In this document: one piece after another, positions 22,901 to 34,900 of the stretch
How positions within the stretch are numbered: position 1 is the first letter of the stretch
Layout: every line of letters starts with the position of its first letter
NCBI GenBank assembly: GCA_951640165.1
Contig: OX621251.1
Coordinates: 31,458,893 to 31,522,892, forward strand
Direction: 5' to 3'
Length of the DNA stretch: 64,000 bases
Origin: Pseudoips prasinana
Lineage: Eukaryota; Arthropoda; Insecta; Lepidoptera; Nolidae
Position numbers and translations under genes: made by a program
Notes under the pieces: generated by a model
What the model saw: only the letters and a program-made list of their open reading frames with translations
Database searches by the model: none
What the model was told of the DNA's origin: nothing

Positions 22901-25900
22901 TGTTACAGCGAACAGCCAGCGACCTACGTTCTCTGTCTATATCAATAACATCTTGTAAGTCGTCGGTGACCCAGTGGCCCAAGTACCTAAACCTTTGCAC
23001 CCTGCACAGGGGAGTGCCATAAAGTGACACGTCTGGAACGCTTGGGTAGGTATTATTCCCTCTCGCTTTGAAAATTAAAAGTTCACTTTTTTTTACGTTA
23101 TACTTGAGCCCATGAGTCAACGCATAAGACTCACATATAGTGAGGAGTCGCCTCATAGCACCTAGTGAAGGTGTCAAAAGGACAGCATCATCAGCATAAT
23201 TGATATTATTTGTGCAAATCCCATCGAAATGACACCCTATACCGGTGCTGCTTAGCTCCACGATAAGTTGGTTCATATAGAGGTTGAAAAGTCGAGGCGA
23301 GCTTATACCCCCCTGTCTAACCCCACAATCCAGCCTATACATGTCAGAGACGGCCCCTAACCACTTTACGCTATTGCATTGCCTATTATACCAATATTTA
23401 AATAGTCCTGTTATTTCTCTGGGTACATTTGTATCATTTTCCATTTTCTGCCACAGCACATCATAACAAACAAGATCGAACGCCCGAGATAAATCCAGAA
23501 AACAGCCAAAAACAGGTGTTTTCCTATCAGTATAGTATTGAACAGTCTGCTTGAGACACATTATAGCGCTTTCAGTGGATAGCCCCGGCCTGAAGCCAAA
23601 TTGGGCGTCGTGCAGCTCAATATACTTAGCCAATTGTTGATCAAGCAGACTGTCCAACACGTTTGCTATAACAGTAGCTAAAGAGATAGGCCGGTAATTG
23701 GAAATGTCCGAAACATCCCCAGTTTTATTTTTGACTACAGGTATCACCATTGTATACATCAGATCATCAGGTAGGTAAGAGTGGCTTAAACACAAGTTGA
23801 AAAACATAGCCAGCACTCGTGGTAGATGCACACCAGCGTACCTAAGATGCTCTATGCTAAGGTCGTCATGGCCGGGAGACTTACCCCTTTTCATATCGTT
23901 TATTACAGAAGCAATATTCTTCGCTGTGAAACTAACAGTAATATCCCCAGCAACTACCTTAGCATCGACCACCTGGCTACACTTATTAAGAGGCGATTCA
24001 ACCTTGAAGTGTTGCTGGAAAATTTTGGCTATATCGGCCGGTTCATGCAAGCCTGCCACACTCACAGGGGGACTTGGCTTTGGATTAAATTTATTTGTGG
24101 ACTTCCAAAAGTCGCTAAAATGTTTCGCAGTGTGTTGTTTCGCTATTATGTCCATCTTAATTTGCTGTTGATTATCTTGACAGTATTTTAATTTACTTTT
24201 GAAAGTCTTTCTAGAACCACACATATTCTGATAAACAAACCCAGACGAAGGTTTACCATGCCACAACCAAGTCTGATAGTATAAACGCGCTTCCCTGTGA
24301 GCGTCACGAACGTGCCTGTTCCAGCCTGTTATATATTTTCTTTTGTAGGGACTATGTTTTTTCTCTATATGACAATCAGTTGCGGCATTTTTTAAAATAC
24401 ATATTAAATTCGTATACATTTTATCTAACAGTAAGCGATGGTTATGATCCGAACACATCCCATATGAACAGGAACGGAATTCGGTAGGGAAATCTAACAA
24501 TCTTAAATTTAAGTTACAATAATTTGTGTAATCATTAATTTGATTACAATTTCTTTCACCCCACTTGACTTTATTACAAACCTTATAGTGTGAGTGTCTT
24601 AAGACAGGGGTAATCAAATCGATATTACATTCTATTAATAAAGGAATGTGATCGGATACATACACGTCATACAGAATAGTCGCATTCACCACTAATTGCT
24701 GCGCCGCACTGCTCACAACACAATGATCTAACCAGCGAAGCGCGCCGTTAGCCGTACTTTCAAATGTGAAAGAGTTACTCGGCAGTAACTCCATGTCTAT
24801 GCACGACCACACTTGTTCGGTACACACCGTATATAACTCCTTCGCAAAACGTTCACCTGGATGCGCGTTAAAGTCACCTAATATGAACACTGATTCTACA
24901 CTGCTATTCTCAATTATGGCAATTATTTCTCCAAAGATGTCCGTAAAGGCTATGAGATTCTCTGCCAGGTCAATCGGCATGTAAACAGAGAATATTAATA
25001 ATGATCTATCTTGCAGATCAATCTTAATAGCCACTAAACGATCACTACTGCACTGCACCACAGATACCATAGGAAACGTAGACTTTCTCCACAGAATAGC
25101 AACTCCACCGTAGGGTCTGCCAACAAGAATACCAGCCGACGTATCGACAGCAGACTTGCCAGCATACGCAAACCCATCATCAGGGACCGTCCGGATACTC
25201 GTTGAACGGGTATTTTTAAGCGCTTAAAAAATAAACCCTATGATACGAGTTACACCTTCGAACGGGTGTAATGAACCGCTTCCGAAAGGGTTACCCTTTC
25301 ATACCCTGTAACACTGTAACAGGGTAAGCCATTCCAGCCAAGACATTGTAATATGCACTCTTTCGCATCGAAATTGGTTTGGTAATTGCATAAACACCAC
25401 CGCGCGTGACATCAAGTCGCAATAATTTGGAATTTATTATTTTAAAGTTCAATTTTGCTTGTCGCTAAACATTGTAATATTAAATTTTTCGTGTCTGTTC
25501 TTGTTTATTGTCATAATTTCTTTTAATTTGGAACTCGGTAGGTACTACAGAATTAAGTAAAAGCAATTTAGCAGTTCTTTTTTTAAAGTATGTGTTACGC
25601 TTCGTTGGTCTACTGGTAGCGTCTTTAAACGTAGATAACGAGGTCCTGGGTTCAAATCCCGGGTTGGGCCAAAAGTGTCTATGGGATTCTTGCGTAAAAA
25701 GAAAAATTTCTTAGTGTCAGCCTGAAGTCTGGGAGTTGGCGGTATTATAGCCTCATGCCTCGGAGAGCACGTAAAGCCGTCGATCCTGTACCTGACCTTC
25801 CGGTCGTTCTGCTAGTCATCCCATCGGATAATGAGAGTGATGGAATAGATAGTGCCCCTGTGTTTGCACACACACTTGTGGTATGTCCCACTCACATGGC

Positions 25901-28900
25901 CAGTCTCCATTGAGACTGGCCGCTGGGGCCGAAATTCGGCTAGGAGGATATAATTATATTATAACAAAGAATTTGATTTTCATTCTGTTAAAGTTAAACC
26001 GCGGAGGCGTGGTGGCGTACACCGTTATTGAATAGATGCATCATCATCATAACCATCACCATTATCATCATATCAGCCGAAGGTTCTGCTGGGCAAAGTC
26101 CATTGCTTCCCAAAGATACTCCACAACTGCAGATCCTGCCTTGCCCGCATCCAGCGGCTGTCAACGACCCTTGCAAGATCATCGGTCCATCTTGTTGGGG
26201 GCCCCACGGTGCGTTTTCCGGTTCATGGTCGCCACTTGAGAAACTTTCTGCCCCAGCGGCCGTAGATTCTGCAAGCTATGTACCCTGCCCACCGCCACGT
26301 TTGCTTGGCAATTATTCAAGCTATGTCGGTTTTTATGATTTGCCTCTCTTGGTTGGATCTTGAGATTTGTGATTTGATCTCGGAGGGAAACTCCGAACAT
26401 GGCGTACTCCATTGCTCTTTGGGTGACCATGCGCCGTTTTATTAGCCCCGTAGTGAGCGGCTACGTCCTGGTTCCCTAATTCATCAGAGGCAATACATAC
26501 TAATCGAAGACTTTTGATTGGTATTTGGGACCAGAAGCTTAGCTTTCCGAACGCTGCCCAGGCAAGTTAGATTCTACAATTGATCTCCTACTCGAAGTGG
26601 ACCTCTTACCTTTTTTTTGATAAGGCAGGTCGAATGCCTACGCATGCCACCCGCAAAAATGTTTACGGATGGATGCGTCAGGCTCGCACCGACTAAACCT
26701 ACCTGCCGTGGGCTTCTCTTGGCGCCTGATGGGGGAGCCGCGGGAACGCGGGTATGTTGCTCCGGTGCACCTCTTATGCGAAAAGTTCCAGATGGTATGA
26801 TGGTCCCACACGTACCCTGAGAGGACTCTGGATTGTCCTCGCTATTTGCCAACTTCTGCCAGTCCGGCACAGCGACTGCGCCATAAACAGATCGCTGTCT
26901 TCTTTTAGCTGGTAACATTGACTTCTCTTACTGCCGCCGCGGCTCCGAGGGGGAGTCGGGCTACCGGTTGCAGCCGCCACCCCGACGCCTCCTCCGTCTG
27001 CGATCTCTCCCGTTCGCGCTCGGCGGCCTCCTTTTGGAACATGACTGCCTCATAAAAGGAGACCACGGCGTGCCATTTAGAAGAGTGACCCACCAGCATT
27101 GCCCCTACGATTGCCGGCAGGGACAGATCCCGTCCGATTGAGATCTTGAGTCGCCTTTTGGCCACCCGGGCCGGGCACTCAGCTAGAGTGTGTTGGGCAG
27201 ACTTCTTTCCACCCAGGCCTTGAGGTGAGGTAGGGTGGAACCGACGGCACGCTGGCGCGCGTTTAGGCGTAACTCTAGCCGTGCGCGCCAGTGCACTAAT
27301 TCGTGCCGGTAGTCATCCCGTCGGTACTCAATGAACGTTTCTTCTGGCACCCTCCCGTTCTCTTTGCGCACGCAGATTTCGGTGAAAACCACCGCGTTGG
27401 ACCGCCTCCCTAGTGGGGTGGTCTGTCCTAGGTATAGATATAGCTCTCCACAACCTCGAGTGCAGAGTCCCTTAGCTTAACTGGAATGGGTGCAACCTGA
27501 ATGTTCAACATGATATTCGTCTTATCCATGTTCATTTTGAGAAACACTAGTAGAGAGACCCTTCTGAAGTCTTCGAGCATTGTACCGAGATATTTCAATG
27601 TTTCAGCCATGATTACGAAGGTGAGGGATGTATTCGCCATTGAGATTGATGCCAAAGCCTTTCAGTCCAGGAGCTTAAAGACATCTTCCAATAGTTCTGG
27701 AGATGGAGATGTTATATCCCCCTGTCTCACGCCTCGCTGCAATCGTATAGGTTGCGAGTTCTCATACAAACACTTTAACACCTCGACATACCGGTAGTTA
27801 ATTTGGAATTTTGGAAAGATCACAGTACATCCAGGTTTCGATTCAATCAAACGCTAAGCATAATGACTGGATATATCCACGGTCTTCTGAATAACTTGCC
27901 GCTGCGTATGTATGTGGTATATGGTACTAAAGCATTTTCGGCGACCGGCTTGTTCAGGAGGGTGGTTGACCTCAAACCTGTGCGTGAGACGATTCGTAAT
28001 GACTCTCGAAAACAACTTGTAAACATGGCTCAGTAACGTTATGGGTCTGTTATTTTTTCAAAGGGTTTTTATCGCCCTTATTGAAGAAAGCACTACCACA
28101 CCAATATGTGCCATCCTTGTGACGTTTGACCTTTTAGTATGACGAAGTTAAATAACTTCTGAAAAGATCGTAGGATTGGTATACCATCCGCCTTAAAAGG
28201 TCTATTGTAACTCTGTTATCACCAGGAGCCTTATTGTTCTTAAATTGTTTAAGAACCACGCTAATCTAATCTTAAAAGGTCTTTAGGCATTAAGTTACAA
28301 TATTTCAGACAAGGCCAAGTTAGTCAGTTAAAAAATTTAGCTGTTTGGAAAATTTTAAAATAACAATCAGGCGTTTTCCTAAAAGATTAAGTTTGAGAGG
28401 TGTTGAATTATTTTTCAATCACTAGTAACAATGGCAGTTATTATAAAAAAATTAAAAGATTGTTGGCAGCTCATTGCTCTAGAATAATAGAAGATATTGA
28501 TTGAATTGGTATGATCGAAGACTAAAATGTTGGTGACTGAGAGATATGTAAATACTATAACTATTAATACAAACGTCCATATCTTTATTAATGTAATCAG
28601 AAATGACCACGCTGTTAAAGCTAATAACTTGCAATTTACTTGCAAGAGCGGTGGTAACCTTCTTTTTATCGAAAAACGTTATAACATCTCAATAATTAGA
28701 AACACAGGTCAAGTGCGAGTCGGACTCGCCCATGAAGGGTTCCATAGCAGCAAGTATTTCAGTTGATTAAATGAAAGGTAAATTGCGGTTTACGATTTAG
28801 GACGTCTTAAAAAAATCTACTTACTAGATTTCGATCAAACCAATTTTCAGTGGAAGTTTGCATGGTAATGTACATCATATATTTTTTTCAAAAAAGTTAC

Positions 28901-31900
28901 AGGGGGGGCATCTTTTGGGGAACCCCCAAAATTATTGTTCTTTTTCTATTTTTGTGAGAAAATCTTAATGCGGTTCACAGAATACATCTACCAAGTTTCA
29001 ACAGTACAGCTCTTATAGTTTTGGAAAAAAGTGGCTGTGACATACGGACGGACAGACAGACAGACATGACAAATCTATAAGGGTTCCGTTTTTTGCCATT
29101 TGGCTACGGAAGCCGTATAATTGATTGTCCTACTAGATTGTCATCCATTTGTCAAATTCTAAGGCCATTGGTTTCTGTAAAAGATATATGAGATAGCCAG
29201 TTTGTCATATTTTCATACGACTTCTTGGCACAAAAAACAGGCAGTTGCCTTAAGCCAATTAATGAGGCCACAGAAGCCGTATTATTATTTCAACTATATT
29301 TGCAAATAAATTAGTAACTAATATGAAATTACGGTAAAGAACTTTATTGAATACAGAATTAGTCTTGGAAAACTTGTACCTAGGTGGTCGCCTAAATGTA
29401 TTTTTATCAGACCAAGATTGCTGTCTATATATGAAATATATAGACAGTTACATAACTTAAGATTGCTTGACTCTGAAAATTCTTAAAGTGATAATATTCT
29501 TATGATAATGAACATTTTAGTCACGTCAATGATGTTTTAGAATACCCATAATATATCAGTTCATTTTATACAATAATTTAAATAATAATAATATCCAGGG
29601 ACATTATTTACACACGGCCATCTGATCCCAAACTAAGCAGAGATTGTACTATGGAAACCAGATAACTGATATATTACATATACTACTTTTCTTTTGTGAA
29701 TACATACTTATATAGATAATTACACCCAGACTCAGGACAAACAGACATGTTCATGCACACCAATATCTGTCCTAAATCGAATCGAACCCACGAGCTCCGG
29801 CGTGAAAAGCAAGCATTTGCCAACCATGCCAACACGCTCGTCAATTATTTCATCGTCCTCATGTCAGCCAAAGTACGTCCACTGCTGGACAAAAGCCTCC
29901 CCAAAGAATGGGAGCATGGCAGACCCCCAGACCCCCATAGCTTGGCAGACGGGTTGGCGAAAGAAAGTTTGATGGTCATAGTTCATAGATAAACTCTGCT
30001 GCCGGTTCTCTGGTAGGTATGCCCTCGGTCGATTTCTGCGCCCCCTACGTGATAAAATGGGGTGATGATATCCTATGCCATCACCACACAGAAAAATATT
30101 ATAATAATTATTTAACAAAATATAATCACATCATACAGATTGTCACAAAATTAAGATTAAAGTAAGTCAGTTCTTTAAATAACACGTTAATTATTAGCTC
30201 GACTATTTGTCGTCACTAAACTTTCAAATTTAAAATATAAAAAGTCGTTCGTTCGTCAAATTTGTTGTACCTACCTAAAAGTAGTTAGGCAATGAGGCAC
30301 CGCAAGGGTGCGAGTATACCTACTTCCATCTACACGCTGCTAAGTTGATTGGGTAATTCAGGTTAACTCGAATAAAACCATTTCAAGAAGGTAAGCTATT
30401 CAAGGGCTTAAGTCATTGAAGGGGTTAACCCCTTCCCGGGGTTACCATAAAAAACGTGTTAACCCTTTCACTGGGTTTCGAGGCTGTAAGTCAATCAAAG
30501 GGTAACACTGCGATACGAGTTACCCAATGAACGGGTTACCCTATCAAACGGCTTAACTCAGAAGCGGGGTTGTCCGGTCCCTGCCCATCATGTAAACTTC
30601 CAAGATATGACACATCATGGGGTAAAAGCCAAGTCTCCTGAAGCGCAATGATATCGGCAACACTGCACAATCTTCGTACACAGTCAGCTGATCGCTTAAC
30701 GTTTTTACAATTAAATGATGACAGGGTTATATTTTTTTTGTGTGTATCCATTATGTTATTGTCGTATTATTATTCTCTATTCTAGCGTAGGTACTTCTTG
30801 AAATTAATAAAGCGTCTAAATGAAATGCCCTCCGGCCATAACTGGTCATCTAAGAATGTACTTATTTTATGTTTAGGTACTAACAACTTAAATGCGTTAT
30901 ATGGTCTTTCAACTGACATATTATTTTTTTCTAAATTTACTACTTCATTAGCTTTTTTCTTTATATATTCACGTATGTCGGTTTCGGTAGTTTCCTTATT
31001 TACATATGATATAAAAAGGGGTATTTTCATTTCAGCAGCCCTAAATTTTCCTGGCGAGTTAGAGGCAGCTTTCCCTATCATACCAGTAAATCGACTTTTT
31101 GGTTTGTTTTTCTGAATTAAAGTCCAGGGTTGATGCTTCTTACTTTCTTTCCACTCGCCCTCTTTAACCATTTCCGCCATTGTTAACTGTTTAGCACCGT
31201 TATCTACACATGACACAGGTAGCTGATTGTTATCTCTCTCCGCTACAATCGGCAGCGGCAGCGGAGTGGTTTTATTGGGCGTCTCGTTCCCGCTTATAGC
31301 CACGACGCGCTCTGTCTCAGTCGCACGAGACTCCGAACAGCTGACACTCAATGACTCAAGCGATGCGGTGGAGACGCCGATACCGCTACTTTTTGAGGGT
31401 AGTTGGTGTTCATAGGGTGAATCACCCACCAAAACATAGCCCCTTCTTTTAATATTAATGCTAGAATTCGACACAAGATTCGCTTTATTTGATTTTAAAT
31501 CCTCTAACTGGCTATTAGTCACATAATCATTTTTAATGTTATTTACTTCAGTTCTCAGGGAAACAATATCCTTCAATAATTTTGTGTCGTCTACATGATC
31601 AAAACATACAGGAGGCAATTTATGCAAGTCATATGCAACAAATACCGGTATCTGTTCTGGGTCCACTGTTTTGAAAACTGATATCATATCTTCCAAGTCT
31701 TTCAACTTCTTATTCTTACGTCTCGATACAAGTTTCTGAGTTGTTTTTGTTGACACAAACAATAACTTCTTTGCTTCATCGATCACGTCCTCCGAAAAGG
31801 CGGAACCACAAATCCTAATTAGGCTCTCATTATCCACAACGTCGTGCCTACTGCGAATAAATGCAAGTACTTCCGAAATAACAACATTGCAATTCGTACA

Positions 31901-34900
31901 CTTCACCGTATTCACTGACATTATCGGCAACCGCTCGCGAGTGCGGGCGCGCGATGACTGATGGCTATAAAAAAATAACTGTATCAAAAAACACTCTATG
32001 GAATCTATTACCTACTTACTTACTTATCGTATGGGGAGTGGTTACCCTGTTGTCAGAGTTGTTCAAGCCGCCCAGGACGCCTCTGATATGGCTTAACGAC
32101 TATTGTCTAATGGCTACATCCGGGACCGACAGCTTCACGTGCTCTCCGAGGCATGCAGACCTATGGACTGACCGCGAGCCTAGTTGCTTGACCTCACCAA
32201 TCACTTAAAGACCGGGCAGAGCATCTATTAACTGCGGAGGTATTTCTGATCCGGTATGATATGGCAACCTTCAAGAAGCGAGCCTATTTCTTTCTTAAAT
32301 GCCGGCAACGTACTTGCGGCTCCTCTGGTTTTGCGGGCCTACCTTGGCGGCGGTAATCACTGACCATCAGGCGGTAACCACTTGCTAGTTGATAAAATGG
32401 AGAGATAGGTTTAAACAAAATATTGTAGTACAGTAAGGATAAGATGTGCGTATTCAGGCGAAGGCGAATAGGAAGCCACTTGAGCTTATAATATGATATA
32501 GGTGTATATCCATTTATTCATTTTTTTCATACCTAGGATATAAGTGTGTGTGTGAATTGAGTGAGCACCCTCAATAAAATTAATAATATATACTAGTAAT
32601 TTAGTAAAAGGTGTGAAACAATTGTAAAAACAATCTTACAATTTGTAAAAAGATAAAACATGAGATATATCAGTTAATGAATGCTCACTCAGTTCGCACA
32701 TACGACCACCCTGAATCTCAGAACGTATGAAGATTTCATGTAAGATTTATGTACTACTCTTTAGTAAAACCTTTATAAAGTTGTCGTTTTAGATATCAAT
32801 CGCCAAGGGCCGTATAAAAAAAAATTACAAATACTTTCATATGCTCACTCAATTCACACACTTTGAAAGGACCCGATTTCTTATGAACAAACCATAATTT
32901 CATTTTGTTATAAATCTTGTTTTATTAAAAGGTATACACGTGATTTTGTAAAATACAAAGCGAACCATAAATGTAGCACGTTTTGTAATAGTTAATTAAT
33001 ATAAGTGCTCACTCAATCCACACAATTCTGAAAAGTTATAAACGTTAATGTCTTTGAATTTATAAGGATTAGAAAGCTATAAATTGCGCTAGTTTTAGTA
33101 AAGAAAAGTTACTAAAGATTTGCCATTTTACATTTAGTACTCTCAGTTTACTCTAAAAGATATTCAACTGTTTGTGTTTCAATGAAAATCTGCCTACTGT
33201 AGGGTTGTCACGCAGGACCGTGTCCTTCCTTCATACTAAGTGTCTATCTGGGCATGCTTCGATTTGTTTGTGCACAGACCCACTAAGCTGGGACTGAATA
33301 TATTACTAATTTTAATATGGTATCATTTTTATTAGGTCAATTATAAATATGCATAGATAGGTAATGCTACAAAAATAAATAAATAAAACTTAACAACCGA
33401 TAATCAAAATGTAGCTTCAAGAGTCTAACATAATTAAATATGCATAGATAGGTAATGCTACAAAAATAAATAAATAAAGCTTAACAACCGATAATCAAAA
33501 TGTAGCTTCAAGAGTCTAACATAATCTCTCGGTATTTCCGAACGCAGCCTTATCCATATTGTTCTAATTTTACTAAACTACCCTCATAATAATATGCACC
33601 TAGTTTCGGATTATTCAATCCTGTTTGTTTGTTAAGTTTGTCATTTAACATTAATCGTATTATTATTGTGTGGCATACGTAGTACAGTGCAATAATGTAC
33701 CTATTATCAATGTTATTGTTTTTCCTGGTGACTATAACGTAAGTATATTTAGCTAATAAATAACAATATTTTGTTCTTTTTTTATTTGTTCAATGCAGTT
33801 TTTACGGTTTCGTAATACGCACTACTATAAAAATTAACTATTGCATTACAGAGTAATAATTGGAAGAGGTCGAAAACCTCTGATAAGTTTCGAAAATCAG
33901 ACAAAAATATTTCTAAAACATGCTGAATACTTACAAGCTCCCAACATTAAATATAACGACCCAATATTTTCTAAGATGTCTGAAGAACTTGAGAATAAAA
34001 TGTCCCCGATGGCATTATACATATCACTGAATCGTCATAGAAGCCGTATATTTACTTTGAACGACGAAACTTCGAACGCAACAATTTCAAATGAGGTGCC
34101 AATATCCGATTCAGGCTGTGCGACTCCACTATTACAGTCGTCATCGTCGGAAAAAGAGAACAGCAGTGTTGTTGTGAGTGATGATGAATGCCAAACATTT
34201 TCTTTCTAACTCGATATTTACGATTGGAAAAAAATTATGCCTATAAGTGCCTCTAGAAGAAGAAGCAGTACTTTGAGTTTCTTTAATTATAAAACGCTGC
34301 CAAAGTTTAAGTGGAGCAGTTTAATCAAGGAAAAAATATGGATTCACACAAAACTACCGTGCACTTGGACTATTAAAAAACACAAAATTAGTGATTTAAT
34401 TTCTTTAATCGGTAAATATTCCCAGTGCAAAGCTGAAATTCGTATATCAAGTTCTAAAAGAACTGAAAAAATCATGGAATTCATCTGTAAGGTATATAAT
34501 TTTGATAAGACGTTTGAACACAATCCTAAAAAAAATCGAAGCTTACCCCGTACCGAAGAAAACAAATAGCTAAAGACCTAAGCCATAAGTCTGCTATTAA
34601 AGTACACAATGAACTGACTTCAGCTCTTGTGACTGATACTGACCGTATATCTCCACCTGTTCTGCCTTCCCTTTCGGCTTTAAGAAAGATTAAGTCTGAA
34701 GCAAGACATGAACATTTACCACATGCAAATCCTATTTTATCGTTGTTTATTATAGCTAAAAATTCATATCGTAATAATATAAATAATATTCGTGATTTCA
34801 ATATATTCCCAGATTTTCGTTTATGTTTTTGGAGTGATAGTCAAATTCATTATTACAATAATTACCAAAAGAAATTCAAAAAAGTGACAATTACCATTGA

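Larger units (their letters stand above)
25181..30583. mobile_element. hAT-type DNA transposon, non-autonomous or hollow, 5.4 kb
   Basis: It begins CAGGGACCG at 25181 and ends CGGTCCCTG at 30583, flanked by CCCATCAT at 25173-25180 and 30584-30591. An 8-bp duplication and CAG...CTG ends fit hAT. Subterminal regions on both sides are rich in GGGTTA/GGGTAAC motifs, and both contain GATACGAGTTAC. No hAT transposase is visible. The interior is filled with other elements: a SINE, RTE and R1 fragments and two more SINEs. Confidence 0.85.
30584..31990 (-). mobile_element. CR1-group LINE (Kiri-like), 5' segment
   Basis: The 5' half of the LINE whose 3' half is 22435-25180: a short 5' UTR, ORF1 and the first part of ORF2. 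When one copy of the 8-bp duplication is discounted, the endonuclease frame is continuous across the hAT insertion. Confidence 0.85.

Noticed and set aside
26028..26363. Plus-strand ORFs with a His-rich start
   Set aside because: They arise from the (ATC)n tail of the minus-strand RTE fragment.
33695..33738. Signal peptide on the transposase
   Set aside because: The short exon would give a hydrophobic N-terminus, but a secreted transposase makes little sense. Kept only as a possible exon.
34172..34254. Intron that would remove the stop at 34207
   Set aside because: A GTGAGT donor and CTCTAG acceptor exist, but the phases do not match, so a simple nonsense mutation is more likely.
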